The translations under genes were made by a program, and so were the position numbers. A DNA stretch of 22,717 nt from an uncultured Desulfovibrio sp. (GTDB taxonomy: Bacteria; Desulfobacterota; Desulfovibrionia; Desulfovibrionales; Desulfovibrionaceae): contig USNI01000003.1 of the NCBI GenBank assembly GCA_900555975.1, forward strand, positions 1 through 22,717, written 5' to 3'. Below the pieces are notes generated by a model. That model had not been told where the DNA came from and made no database searches. It saw nothing but the letters and a program-made list of their open reading frames with translations. Below, in pieces: positions 1 through 8,471 of the stretch; the first letter of the stretch is position 1; each line of letters opens with the position of its first letter.

Positions 1-3000
1 CGCCGCACTCAAGGTTGCGCACGACTTCGCGGGCGTCGTCCTTGAGCCGCTTGAGAGAGGCAACCTTGCCGGTATAGACCACGACGCCGTCGCGCAGCAG
101 GCGCACGTTGGCGGTACGGGTAAGCTTGCCGTCCGTAACCATGCAGCCGGCGATGATGCCGATCTTGGGCAGAGAGAAGGTCTGGCGCACCTCGGCCTGA
201 CCGAGATAGACTTCCTTGGAAACGGGAGCCAGCAGACCGGCCATGGCGCTCTTGATCTCATCCACAAGCTTGTAGATGATGTCGTAGAAGCGGATGTCCA
301 CCTGCTCCTGCTCGGCCACTTCCTTGACCTTGGCCGTGGGACGCACGTTGAAGCCGATGATGATGGCGTTGGAGGCCGCAGCCAGCATGACGTCGGATTC
401 CGAAATGGCACCGGCGCCGCCGTGGATGATGTCGATGCGGACCTTCTCGGTGCTGAGCTTGCGCAGCGATTCGGTAATGGCTTCCAGCGATCCCTGCACG
501 TCCGCCTTGAGGACCACGTTGAGGACAAGAGTCTCCTGCGTGTCGGCACTCTGCTTGAGGAAGTTCTCCAGCGTGACGCGGGACACCTTGGCAAGTTCCT
601 TTTCCCTCAGCTTGGTCGCACGGGATTCTGCAATGCGCCGTGCCGTCTTTTCATCGTCAAGGCACACGAATTCGTCGCCGGCTTCCGGCACGCCTTCAAA
701 GCCCTGAATTTCCACAGGCATGGAGGGACCGGCTTCCTTGATCTTGCGGCCCTGATCATTGAAGAGGGCACGCACGCGACCGGCGAACACGCCGCAGACG
801 AAGACGTCGCCCTGATGAAGCGTGCCTTCCTGCACGAGGACGGTAGCCACAGGACCACGGCCCTTGTCCAGCTTGGCTTCCACCACATGGCCGCGGGCGG
901 GCTTGTCGGGATTGGCCTTGAGCTCCAGAATTTCCGCCTGAAGGGCGATGAGTTCCAGAAGCTCGTCCAGACCCTTGCCGGTCTTGGCGGAAACCATGCC
1001 CACCACGGTATCGCCGCCCCAGGCTTCGGGCTGAAGTCCGAGTTCGGAGAGTTCGCGGAGCACGCGGTCGGGGTTGGCGGTTTCCTTGTCGATCTTGTTC
1101 ACGGCCACCAGAATGGGCACGCCTGCGGCGCGGGAGTGGTTGATGGCTTCACGGGTCTGTTCCATGACGCCGTCATCGGCAGCCACCACGAGCACCACGA
1201 GGTCGGTCACCTGAGCGCCGCGGGCGCGCATGGCCGTGAAGGCCGCATGACCGGGCGTATCGAGAAACACGATGTCGCCGCGCTTGGTCTTGACGTGATA
1301 CGCGCCGATGTGCTGGGTGATGCCGCCGGCTTCGCCGCTGGTCACACTGGTCTTGCGGATGGCGTCGAGCAGAGAAGTCTTGCCATGGTCGACATGACCC
1401 ATGATGGTCACGACAGGGGGACGGGGCTTCAGCATCTCAGGCGTATCCACCACGGTGGGCACCAGATAATCCTCTTCGGAGAAGCCCACCTTTTCCACTT
1501 CGTATCCGAACTCCGCCGCCACGAGCGTCGCAGTATCGATATCGAGGGCATTGTTGATGGTGGCCATGACGCCGAGTCCGAACAGAATCTTGATGATCTC
1601 GCTGGACTTCACGCCCATCTGATGGGCCATGTCCGCCACGCGGATGGATTCCTCCACCCGTATCTTGCGCTTGGCGGCCTTCATGGGCTGGGTGGACTGG
1701 GCAGGCGCCTGATGCTGCTGCTTCTTCGGCTTATGCGAGCGACGGGTACGCACCATGCCTTCATCATCATCCATGTCGGCTCCGCCGTGACGACGGCTGA
1801 AATCATCGGCATCCTGCGGAAAATCATTGGAGCGACGGTTCTTGTTGTTGCGCTTCTTGCGGCTCTGCTCGTTCTCCATGGGAGGCTGCTGACCGAAAGG
1901 CGGCGTAAAGGACGTTCCGCCGGAACGGTTGCCCGCAGGACGATTGCCCGCAGGCCTGTTGCCGCCGGAACGGCGATTGTCGCGGCTGTCACGATCACGA
2001 CCGTCGTTATCCCGACCTTCACGGGCGTCGGGACGTGCGCCCCGCGCATCACGGCGTCCGCCATCGCGCCGGCTGTCGCCGTCCCGACCGGGACGACCTT
2101 CAGAAGGAGCGGCAGGACGGATGATCCGGGCCTGAGCAGGATCAGGACGGGAAATCACGCGTACTCTGGGCGCACCGTCACCGGCAGCGCTCTGAGGCTT
2201 TCTGCGGGCGTCTTCCCCTTCCGCATCCTCGGAAACATGACGACGCTCCTGAACGGGAGGCAGCAGACTGGGCTGAGAGGAGCCTTCCGGTTCCGCCGAG
2301 GCTGCGGGCGCTCTGCGGGCACGATCGGCTCTCGGTGCTTCAGCCGCAGGTGCAGGCTTTGCTTCAACAGGCGCCGCTTCACGGACAACGACCGCAGCAG
2401 CGGGAGCCGCAACGGAAGGTCCGGGCGTCACGATGCGGGCGGAAGGAGCTTCCACCTTGCGGGCACGCTGAACTCTGTCGGCGCGAGCCTCTTCCGTTCC
2501 GGCCGAAGGTGCAGTCTTGTTTTTCGCAATGACCTTTTCCGTCGAGGGCTTCGCTTCCGCGCTTCCGTCAGCGACAGGGGCTTCCGTCGCCACCTTCGCG
2601 GCAACAGTCTCCGGCTCAGGGGTCACAATGCGTGCGGGACGCACGATGCGCGCCACAGGAGCGCTTTCACGAGGCGTCCTGGGCTTTCTGGGGGCCTTTT
2701 CCGCGACGGGCGCGACCTTCGGCTCCTCAGTCGTGCCTTCCGCGGCAACAGGGGCTTCCACCGCGGCGGCAGGGGCCGCGGGCTTCTCTTCGACTATCTG
2801 AGCGGCAGGAGCTTCCGCTGCTGCCGGCTTGGAACGACGACGTATAATAACGTCCTTGCGGACAACTTCCACAGAGGCCTCCGACTTTTTAACCTTGACT
2901 TTTTCGTATTCTTCCGGGGAGATGGACCCTTTCACCGTCTTTTCTATCCCCGCCTCGCGCAAACGGGCCACAAGCTCTTCGGGCTTCATGCCCTGCTCGA

Positions 3001-3031
3001 TCGCGGCATCTTTTATCTTTATCTTATCCAT
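1..3031 (-). CDS. infB: Translation initiation factor IF-2 (3' end cut by window)
   Basis: GTPase that places initiator fMet-tRNA on the 30S subunit and promotes 50S joining. About 1010 residues are visible; the frame is still open at base 2, and by comparison with the family only about 25-30 C-terminal residues are missing. Residues 1-52 are an IF2_N helical domain. Residues 53 to about 450 are a disordered linker, first Ala/Pro/Glu-rich and then Arg/Gly/Asp-rich (about 295-375). A second IF2_N-like domain spans about 452-517. The G domain has the P-loop GHVDHGKT at 545-552, DTPGH near 590 and NKID near 645. The beta-barrel and C-terminal initiator-binding domains follow. ATG 3031 is preceded by AAGGGGAG inside the end of ylxR, and the two genes overlap by 8 bp. 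It is the last visible gene of rimP-nusA-ylxR-infB. Identity is certain. Confidence 0.97.
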   Translation of the reverse strand, partial: MDKIKIKDAAIEQGMKPEELVARLREAGIEKTVKGSISPEEYEKVKVKKSEASVEVVRKDVIIRRRSKPAAAEAPAAQIVEEKPAAPAAAVEAPVAAEGTTEEPKVAPVAEKAPRKPRTPRESAPVARIVRPARIVTPEPETVAAKVATEAPVADGSAEAKPSTEKVIAKNKTAPSAGTEEARADRVQRARKVEAPSARIVTPGPSVAAPAAAVVVREAAPVEAKPAPAAEAPRADRARRAPAASAEPEGSSQPSLLPPVQERRHVSEDAEGEDARRKPQSAAGDGAPRVRVISRPDPAQARIIRPAAPSEGRPGRDGDSRRDGGRRDARGARPDAREGRDNDGRDRDSRDNRRSGGNRPAGNRPAGNRSGGTSFTPPFGQQPPMENEQSRKKRNNKNRRSNDFPQDADDFSRRHGGADMDDDEGMVRTRRSHKPKKQQHQAPAQSTQPMKAAKRKIRVEESIRVADMAHQMGVKSSEIIKILFGLGVMATINNALDIDTATLVAAEFGYEVEKVGFSEEDYLVPTVVDTPEMLKPRPPVVTIMGHVDHGKTSLLDAIRKTSVTSGEAGGITQHIGAYHVKTKRGDIVFLDTPGHAAFTAMRARGAQVTDLVVLVVAADDGVMEQTREAINHSRAAGVPILVAVNKIDKETANPDRVLRELSELGLQPEAWGGDTVVGMVSAKTGKGLDELLELIALQAEILELKANPDKPARGHVVEAKLDKGRGPVATVLVQEGTLHQGDVFVCGVFAGRVRALFNDQGRKIKEAGPSMPVEIQGFEGVPEAGDEFVCLDDEKTARRIAESRATKLREKELAKVSRVTLENFLKQSADTQETLVLNVVLKADVQGSLEAITESLRKLSTEKVRIDIIHGGAGAISESDVMLAAASNAIIIGFNVRPTAKVKEVAEQEQVDIRFYDIIYKLVDEIKSAMAGLLAPVSKEVYLGQAEVRQTFSLPKIGIIAGCMVTDGKLTRTANVRLLRDGVVVYTGKVASLKRLKDDAREVVRNLECG

Positions 3032-3266
3032 TCCTGCTCCCCTTGTGAGATTTGCGCCTGAACTTCATGTGGGCGAAACGCTCCCGACAGACCGGGTCGT
3101 CGCATACATACCAGCCGCGCCCCGATCCTGTCTGCGTCTCATCCGCCACAAGTCCGTTTCCGGCAGAAGCTCCGTCCGAAGCAGGCACATGGCGCAGAAG
3201 CTGCGACTTGGCAAAGCGCCGCCTGCACACGACACACATGCGTACGGGCCCCTGCCTCTTCTCCAT
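3024..3266 (-). CDS. ylxR: YlxR/DUF448 RNA-binding family protein
   Basis: 80-residue basic protein of the YlxR (DUF448) family, normally found between nusA and infB. YlxR proteins are thought to be nucleic-acid binding; their exact role is not settled. The start [10 protein letters not shown] and the later GRGWYVC pattern match the family. Cys11, Cys14, Cys55 and Cys60 are spaced like a small metal-binding knuckle (inference). The C-terminal tail is Lys/Arg-rich. The start lies 3 bp after the nusA stop, and its GAGG ribosome site lies within the last nusA codons. The stop overlaps the infB start by 8 bp, suggesting coupled translation. Confidence 0.92.
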   Translation of the reverse strand: MEKRQGPVRMCVVCRRRFAKSQLLRHVPASDGASAGNGLVADETQTGSGRGWYVCDDPVCRERFAHMKFRRKSHKGSRNG

Positions 3267-3269
3267 GGC

Positions 3270-4541
3270 CTATTCCTCTTCCGGCTCCGCCGGAGCTGCA
3301 TCGCCTTCCACCACGGGGCTGAGGAAGTTCACGGCAGCACGAAGATCGGCAATGCGCGAATCGGCAAGTTCCAGCTTCTCCGCCAGTTCGGCGTCAGTGG
3401 CGCTGCGCAGGGCGTCGAGAGAACGGAAACCGGCTTCCATCAGCTTGTCCACGGGAATCTCGGCCACGCTGGCGACCTGCTCCAGACCGCGTCCGGCGGC
3501 ATTGGCCTCATGATAGCGGGATTCGGTAAAGATATCGATCTTCCAGCCGAGCAGCTTGGCCGCCAGCTTGACGTTCTGTCCCTTGCGGCCGATGGCGTTG
3601 GTAAGCTGATCGTCGGGCACGGTGACTTCCAGAAGATTGGAGGCCTCATCCACATTGATGCGGGAAACCAGAGCCGGAGCCAGAGCGTTGCGGGCATAGG
3701 TGGCGATGTCGGGACTCCACACCACGATGTCGATGCGTTCGCCATGCAGTTCCTGCACGATGTTCTGAATGCGGGAACCGCGCACGCCGACGCACGCACC
3801 TACGGCGTCGATGTCGCGCTCGCGGGAGAGCACGGCGACCTTGGCACGGGAGCCGGGATCACGGGCCACGCCCATGATCTGCACGCTGCCGTCGTCGACT
3901 TCGGGGACTTCGCGGCGGAACAGCGCGGCCATATAGTCCCGATGCGCACGGGAAATGATGACCTGAGGACCGCGTCCCTCACGACGAACGTCGATGATGA
4001 GCGCCTGGATGCGGTCGTTGCGCTTGTAATGCTCTCTGGGAATCTGTTCCTCGCGGGGCAGCAGCGCCTCGGTACGACCGAGATTGATGACCCAGCCGCC
4101 CTTGTCGCGACGCTGCACCATGCCGCTGACGATCTCGCCGACGCGGTCCTTGAACTCCTCATAGATGAGTTCCTGCTCTGCGTCGCGCATGCGCTGGATG
4201 ATCACCTGCTTGGCGGACTGCGCGGCAATGCGGCCGAGATCCTCCACCTTCAGACGGAAACCCATCTCATCGTCGATCTGGATGGAGGGATCGTGCTGAC
4301 GGGCCTCCTCCAGAGAAATCTGCGTAAGGGGATCCTCCACCTCTTCCACGACAAACTTGAACTGGAACACTTCGATGTCGCCAGTGTCGTCGCTGTAGTG
4401 CACTTCCACGTCCAGATCGTCGCCGTACTTGCGGGTCACCGACGTACGTACGGCTTCCTCAAGAGTGCTGATGAGCATGTCGCGATCCAGCCCTCTGTCT
4501 TTGCTGATCTGTTCAATGGCTTTCTTCAGTTCCAGACTCAT
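3270..4541 (-). CDS. nusA: Transcription termination/antitermination protein NusA
   Basis: RNA polymerase-associated factor that modulates pausing, intrinsic termination and antitermination. The 423 residues hold the N-terminal polymerase-binding domain (about 1-125), an S1 domain (about 130-200, with GWVINLGRTEALLP), two KH domains (about 225-345, including GVRGSRIQNIVQEL and AIGRKGQNVKLAAKLLG), and a single C-terminal helix-hairpin-helix segment (about 355-410) before an acidic tail. E. coli NusA (495 aa) has two acidic C-terminal repeats; this one has room for only one, as in many non-enteric bacteria. ATG 4541 overlaps the rimP stop (ATGA type) and is preceded by GGAGG at 9 bp. It may take part in controlling its own operon, given the hairpin at 5186-5214. 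Confidence 0.97.
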   Translation of the reverse strand: MSLELKKAIEQISKDRGLDRDMLISTLEEAVRTSVTRKYGDDLDVEVHYSDDTGDIEVFQFKFVVEEVEDPLTQISLEEARQHDPSIQIDDEMGFRLKVEDLGRIAAQSAKQVIIQRMRDAEQELIYEEFKDRVGEIVSGMVQRRDKGGWVINLGRTEALLPREEQIPREHYKRNDRIQALIIDVRREGRGPQVIISRAHRDYMAALFRREVPEVDDGSVQIMGVARDPGSRAKVAVLSRERDIDAVGACVGVRGSRIQNIVQELHGERIDIVVWSPDIATYARNALAPALVSRINVDEASNLLEVTVPDDQLTNAIGRKGQNVKLAAKLLGWKIDIFTESRYHEANAAGRGLEQVASVAEIPVDKLMEAGFRSLDALRSATDAELAEKLELADSRIADLRAAVNFLSPVVEGDAAPAEPEEE

Positions 4542-5167
4542 GCTTGCTTACCTCCGCCTTTGCCGGTGGCTTTCTTCGCATTCTTTCCGGCTCCGGGCTT
4601 GCTGGTGTCAGGAAAATTGGGAACAAGACGCGCCTTCTTCACCCAGTTCCAGTGAAGAACGACCTCTGCAGGAACCGGCTTTTCCCCCGCCGCGGGAGCA
4701 AGAAGCACCTCCAGAGCAAAACGGTCTCCGGAAACGCTTCTGAGCGGACCTCTGAACTTGCGGCGACCTTCGATCTCGGGATGAGGATCCGCAAGCGTCA
4801 CGTCGATGTCCCGGCCCACATAAGGCTCAAGCTGACGGGGTTCGAAAAACATGCGATCCATGCCAGGAGAGGAAACTTCCAGCACCCAGGCATCGGCGAA
4901 CACCTCGTCGACTTCAAGCGCCAGTCCGACCAGACGGGAGATGTCCGCACACTGATCCACGGATACGCCTTCCAGCGTTCCGTCTTCGCCGTTGCCGCCT
5001 TCGGACGATGCGCCTCCGGCGGGAGCATCCACATAGACGCGCGCCACCGTGCGTCCTCCGGACACGACCTCAATACCCCAGAGCATCAGCCCGAATGAGG
5101 CGACAACGGGTTCCGCAGCCTCGCGGATGCGGCGGATGATCGCCTCAGGAGAAAGACCTTTTCCCAT
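4538..5167 (-). CDS. rimP: Ribosome maturation factor RimP
   Basis: Factor for late 30S subunit assembly. The 209 residues have the RimP N-terminal domain (about 8-120, with LWGIEVV, GVSVDQCADISR and LEVSSPGMDR) and an SH3-like C-terminal domain (about 125-185, ending LHWNWVKKARLVPNF). Two additions relative to a minimal RimP of about 150 aa are visible: a Gly/Ser/Glu-rich insertion at about 48-63 between the first strands, and a basic Lys/Gly tail of about 20 residues. First gene of the rimP-nusA-ylxR-infB operon. ATG 5167 has AAGG 7 bp upstream, directly downstream of the leader hairpin. Confidence 0.94.
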   Translation of the reverse strand: MGKGLSPEAIIRRIREAAEPVVASFGLMLWGIEVVSGGRTVARVYVDAPAGGASSEGGNGEDGTLEGVSVDQCADISRLVGLALEVDEVFADAWVLEVSSPGMDRMFFEPRQLEPYVGRDIDVTLADPHPEIEGRRKFRGPLRSVSGDRFALEVLLAPAAGEKPVPAEVVLHWNWVKKARLVPNFPDTSKPGAGKNAKKATGKGGGKQA

Positions 5168-5185
5168 AATTGTACCTTATATAAT

Positions 5186-5214
5186 AAAAAAGGGAGGCCA
5201 TCGTCAGGCCACCC
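5186..5214 (-). terminator. Intrinsic terminator-like hairpin in the rimP-nusA leader (candidate attenuator)
   Basis: Read on the minus strand, GGGTGGCC and GGCCTCCC pair around a 7-nt loop (8 positions, one central T-T mismatch) and are followed at once by six T. It lies between the promoter at 5294-5322 and the rimP ATG at 5167, so it sits inside the operon leader and not after a gene. In Bacillus subtilis, NusA is reported to limit its own operon through a NusA-dependent terminator in the leader. The imperfect stem here fits that type of site. The attenuator role is an inference. Confidence 0.6.
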
Positions 5215-5293
5215 TACCAGACCGCCTTTCGCGGTGCATCAGGATGTAGAAAGGCAAAATCGAAATGGATCTCACCCTCCACTGCGTGACGTC

Positions 5294-5322
5294 GTTTTAC
5301 CCGTGACGGAACGCCTTGTCAA
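5294..5322 (-). promoter_or_regulatory. Sigma-70-type promoter of rimP-nusA-ylxR-infB
   Basis: Minus strand: TTGACA at 5322-5317, a 17-bp spacer, TAAAAC at 5299-5294. The perfect -35 box and ideal spacing make this the best operon promoter candidate. It predicts a leader of about 120 nt. An A7T6 tract at 5350-5362 lies upstream and could bend DNA or act as an UP-like element. Confidence 0.65.
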
Positions 5323-5439
5323 GGCTCGCAGCATGCCGGCACCCAGCTCAAAAAAATTTTTTCCTTCCCGGAGCCGCGCCCTCAGTCGCATCTGAAGGTA
5401 AAAATATCGGCTAAGCGTCAGTTCTTTTCCGAACGATAC

Positions 5440-5468
5440 TTGACCCCACTCCGGCGGCAGGCTAGGCT
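5440..5468 (+). promoter_or_regulatory. Candidate promoter of nrdD
   Basis: TTGACC at 5440-5445, a 17-bp spacer, TAGGCT at 5463-5468. The -35 is good and the -10 is weak. A short inverted repeat (GTTC/GAAC, about 5421-5434) lies just upstream and could be an operator, but it is too short to judge. Confidence 0.45.
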
Positions 5469-5620
5469 CTTCTTCTCGGAACGGAAAGGAGTGCCGGATT
5501 CAGGCTTCGAAACGATGCACAGCACGCGTTTCGCCGGCATTGTTCCAGAATGTTTTTACAAGTAAAATCGCGTAGTTGCCACAAAGCCAGGCATCGACGC
5601 GCACAAAGGTTCAGAAGCTT

Positions 5621-7909
5621 ATGATTCGCTTCATCAAAAAACGGGACTCCCGCGTGGTGCCTTTCGACATCGCCAAGATCGATGAGGCGATTTTCCGCGC
5701 GGCCAAGGCTCAGGGAGGCACCGACCGTGCCATGTCCCGCAATCTGGCCGATCAGGTTCTCGACATGCTCGAAGCCGAAGGCAGCGACACCCCTGACGTG
5801 GAACATGTGCAGGATCTCGTGGAAAAGGTCCTCATCGAAGCCGGTCACGCCCGCACTGCCAAGGCGTACATTCTCTATCGCAACGAACGCACCCGTGTCC
5901 GCGAAATGAAGACCGGTCTCATGAACACGCTGAAGGATCTGTCCTTCACCGATGCCAAGGAACTCGATCTCAAGCGCGAAAACGCCAACATCGACGGCGA
6001 CACTCCCATGGGCACCATGCTGCGCTACGGCAGCGAGGCCGCCAAGGCCTTCTACAAGAACTATCTGCTTTCGCCCGAGTACAGCCGTGCCCACGAGGAA
6101 GGCGACATTCACATCCACGATCTCGACTTCCTCTCCCTGACCACGACCTGCTGCCAGATCGACATCAAGAAGCTGTTCAACGGCGGCTTCAACACCGGTC
6201 ACGGCTTTCTGCGCGAGCCCAACAGCATTCAGTGCGCCAGCGCGCTGGCCTGCATTGCCATACAGTCCAATCAGAACGATCAGCACGGCGGTCAGAGCAT
6301 CCCCAACTTCGAATACGGACTCGCTCCCGGCGTGGCACGCAGCTTCATCAAGAACATCGATCTTGCCCTCGACATGCGCGACGCTCCGGAAGACTTCCGC
6401 AACGAGGTGAAGACCGCGCTTCGCGCCAAAGCCTTCCCCACGGGCGAATACGCCTCCTTCCAGTCCATTCTCAACGAGGAAGGACTCAACTTCGTGCGCG
6501 AACAGCTCATGAAGCGGCTCTCGAGGGAAGAGGCCTCTCATGTCATCGACAAGGCCCTGGCCAAGACCGACAAGGATACCTATCAGGCCATGGAAGGGCT
6601 GATCCACAATCTCAACACCATGCACAGCCGTGCCGGCGCACAGGTGCCGTTCAGCTCCATCAACTATGGTACGGACACCTCTCCGGAAGGCCGCATGGTC
6701 ATCAAGAACACCCTGCTGGCCGAAGATGCCGGACTCGGCAACGGCGAAACGCCCATCTTCCCCATCCACATCTTCAAGGTCCGCGACGGCTACAGCTTCA
6801 ATCCCGAAGACCCCAACTACGATCTCTTCAAGCTGGCCTGCCGCGTGTCCGCAAAACGCCTGTTCCCGAACTTCTCCTTCATGGATGCGCCGTTCAATGC
6901 CCCGTATCTCAGGGGCAACGATCCCAACCATGAGGTGGCCTACATGGGCTGCCGTACCCGCGTCATGGCCAACCGCTACGACCCCGAACGGGAAACCACC
7001 TTCGGTCGCGGCAATCTTTCCTTCACCTCCATCAATCTTCCCCGCCTCGGCCTCAAGCATCGCGGAGACGTGGAGGGCTTCTTCGAGGAATTCAACGAAA
7101 AGATCAGTCTGGTCTTCGGACAGCTGCTCGAACGTCTTGAAATCCAGAGCCACAAGCGCTGCCGCAACTATCCCTTCCTCATGGGACAGGGAATATGGCT
7201 GGACTCCGAGAACCTCGCCCCCGGCGACGAGGTGGGAGAAGTGCTCAAGCACGGCACCCTCACCACGGGATTCATCGGCCTTGCCGAATGCCTGAAGGCT
7301 CTTATCGGCGTTCATCACGGCGAGTCCGAAGAGGCTCAGGAACTGGGTCTGCGCATCGTCCGCACCATGCGCGAACGTGCCGATGCAAAAGGTGAGGAAA
7401 CAGGTCTGAACTTCACCGTGATCGCCACCCCCGCCGAAGGTCTTGCCGGTCGCTTCGTCAAATACGACCGCAAGCGTTTCGGCAGCATTCCCGGCATCAC
7501 CGACAGGGACTACTACACCAATTCCTTCCACATTCCGGTGTATTTCCCCATCAGCGCCTTCAACAAGATCAGACTGGAAGCTCCCTATCATGCCCTCACC
7601 AACGGCGGACACATCAGCTATGTGGAAGTGGACGGTGATCCGCTCAACAATCTCCAGGCCTTCGAGGACATCGTCAAGGCCATGAAGGAAATGGGCATCG
7701 GCTACGGCTCCATCAACCATCCTGTTGACCGTGACCCCGTATGCGGATATACCGGCATCATCGGCGACGTCTGCCCCCGTTGCGGCAGACACGACGGCGA
7801 AGGTATTCCTCTTTCCGTACTAAAGCAGATCAAGGGCTACATCCGTGACAGCCGCAGCAGCGACGAGCGCAGCGAAGCCCCTGATAAAATAGCCAATATC
7901 AAACTTTAA
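5621..7909 (+). CDS. nrdD: Anaerobic (class III) ribonucleoside-triphosphate reductase, large polypeptide
   Basis: Reduces ribonucleoside triphosphates to deoxy forms without oxygen, using a protein glycyl radical. An ATP-cone allosteric domain spans about 3-92. The catalytic barrel includes LTTTCCQIDIKKLF (Cys177/Cys178), SNQNDQHGGQS, and MGCRTRV (Cys444). The C-terminal zinc region has Cys708, Cys718 and Cys721 but Asp705 where a fourth Cys is expected. The loop that should carry the radical Gly reads QIKGYIRD (Gly739), unlike the family pattern RITGYL, which appears in the next ORF. I chose ATG 5621 (762 aa; MIRFIKKRDSRVVPFD matches an ATP-cone start) over an in-frame TTG 45 bp upstream. 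The stop lies 11 bp before the next ORF. Confidence 0.95.
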   Translation: MIRFIKKRDSRVVPFDIAKIDEAIFRAAKAQGGTDRAMSRNLADQVLDMLEAEGSDTPDVEHVQDLVEKVLIEAGHARTAKAYILYRNERTRVREMKTGLMNTLKDLSFTDAKELDLKRENANIDGDTPMGTMLRYGSEAAKAFYKNYLLSPEYSRAHEEGDIHIHDLDFLSLTTTCCQIDIKKLFNGGFNTGHGFLREPNSIQCASALACIAIQSNQNDQHGGQSIPNFEYGLAPGVARSFIKNIDLALDMRDAPEDFRNEVKTALRAKAFPTGEYASFQSILNEEGLNFVREQLMKRLSREEASHVIDKALAKTDKDTYQAMEGLIHNLNTMHSRAGAQVPFSSINYGTDTSPEGRMVIKNTLLAEDAGLGNGETPIFPIHIFKVRDGYSFNPEDPNYDLFKLACRVSAKRLFPNFSFMDAPFNAPYLRGNDPNHEVAYMGCRTRVMANRYDPERETTFGRGNLSFTSINLPRLGLKHRGDVEGFFEEFNEKISLVFGQLLERLEIQSHKRCRNYPFLMGQGIWLDSENLAPGDEVGEVLKHGTLTTGFIGLAECLKALIGVHHGESEEAQELGLRIVRTMRERADAKGEETGLNFTVIATPAEGLAGRFVKYDRKRFGSIPGITDRDYYTNSFHIPVYFPISAFNKIRLEAPYHALTNGGHISYVEVDGDPLNNLQAFEDIVKAMKEMGIGYGSINHPVDRDPVCGYTGIIGDVCPRCGRHDGEGIPLSVLKQIKGYIRDSRSSDERSEAPDKIANIKL

Positions 7910-7920
7910 GGAGCGTTCTC

Positions 7921-8106
7921 ATGATCCATTGCAAATCCGATGTGGCCGCTGCCACCGATCAGATCCTTGTCGGAACCAATGTCAAATTCGAGCGTATCCG
8001 CCGCATCACCGGCTACCTCGTCGGTACTCTCGACCGCTTCAATGACGGCAAGGCCGCGGAAGAACGCGATCGTGTCAAGCATTGCAGCATGGACAGCTGG
8101 AAGTAG
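7921..8106 (+). CDS. Mini-protein with the NrdD glycyl-radical loop
   Basis: 61 residues. FERIRRITGYLVGTLDRFN, with Gly31 as the candidate radical residue, followed by AEERDRVKH, is the normal extreme C-terminus of many full-length class III reductases; here it is a separate ORF. Residues 1-21 do not resemble NrdD. AAGGAG, shared with the nrdD stop, lies 7 bp before the ATG, so translation should be efficient and coupled. The frame differs from nrdD, and the upstream extension of this frame hits a stop after about 11 codons, so a single indel does not fuse the two genes. Most likely it supplies or replaces the radical loop of NrdD, comparable to GrcA/YfiD for pyruvate formate-lyase. That role is an inference. 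A duplicated remnant is the alternative. Confidence 0.85.
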   Translation: MIHCKSDVAAATDQILVGTNVKFERIRRITGYLVGTLDRFNDGKAAEERDRVKHCSMDSWK

Positions 8107-8129
8107 TTTCTCACGCCATACATGAGACG

Positions 8130-8171
8130 AAAGGCGGAGGCGGACCCAATGTTGGTCCGCCTCCGCCTTTT
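8130..8171 (+). terminator. Terminator after nrdD and the glycyl-loop ORF
   Basis: A perfect 17-bp stem (8130-8146 with 8154-8170) and a 7-nt loop, ending in TTTT. The left side begins AAA, so it may also work weakly on the minus strand. It lies 24 bp after the stop of the glycyl-loop ORF. Confidence 0.85.
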
Positions 8172-8417
8172 CCATCTCCTCCGGATGGCCGGCATACGCC
8201 TTCTGAACGTTTCTGCCGCCGTATTCCGGCGTATCTCGAAAGAAGATCCGCTCCTTCTCTTTCACCCCGCTCAGGCGTTCCTCCGGCCCTTTTCCAATAA
8301 GGATACGCCGGGCCGCCATGCATCGCCCGTACACGCAGAACTTCCCGGACCGCATCTGCCGTCCCCCAAGGGAAGCAGAACAAGTCAGGCCCCCCAGAAG
8401 ACGGTCTTCCTTTAATG
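8172..8417. other. Convergent spacer between the nrdD and nrdG terminators
   Basis: About 245 bp between two terminators, within a 365-bp gene-free stretch (8107-8471). Several overlapping open frames cross it on both strands, but each runs into a terminator, lacks a ribosome site and has atypical codon use. I see no RNA gene that I can name. Confidence 0.5.
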
Positions 8418-8450
8418 AAAAAGCCCGCTGTTCCATGAGGAACAACGGGC
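8418..8450 (-). terminator. Terminator of the unknown gene-nrdG transcript
   Basis: On the minus strand a 12-bp stem with one G-U pair (8450-8439 with 8434-8423) and a 4-nt loop is followed by five T. It lies 21 bp after the nrdG stop. Confidence 0.85.
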
Positions 8451-8471
8451 CTGAAAACGTGCGGCGTCACG

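Larger units (their letters stand above)
5168..5620. other. Divergent intergenic region between rimP and nrdD
   Basis: 453 bp without a supported gene. From left to right it holds the rimP leader with its terminator-like hairpin, a second small hairpin (ACCGC/GCGGT, about 5221-5235), the rimP promoter, the A7T6 tract at 5350-5362, and a plus-strand promoter candidate at 5440-5468 followed by a leader of about 145 nt to nrdD. I searched by eye for an NrdR-box pair and found none that was convincing. Confidence 0.6.

Noticed and set aside
422..3061. 879-codon open frame antisense to infB
   Set aside because: It mirrors infB exactly and its product is His/Gly/Arg-rich without domains; it results from codon bias on the other strand.
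5204..5275. Leader peptide (GTG or ATG start) covering the rimP leader terminator
   Set aside because: The frame is open and ends in the hairpin loop, but the GTG touches its GGAGG with no spacing and the ATG has no ribosome site.
5462..7792. 776-codon open frame antisense to nrdD
   Set aside because: nrdD has clear catalytic motifs; the antisense frame has none and spans the nrdD leader.
8172..8417. Possible SRP-RNA-like motif (GGAAGCAG)
   Set aside because: The surrounding bases do not follow the order or pairing of the SRP RNA apical domain.
8111..8470. 119-codon minus-strand frame between nrdD and nrdG
   Set aside because: It starts downstream of nrdG, runs through its terminator and the nrdD terminator, and is Gly/Pro-rich with no ribosome site.
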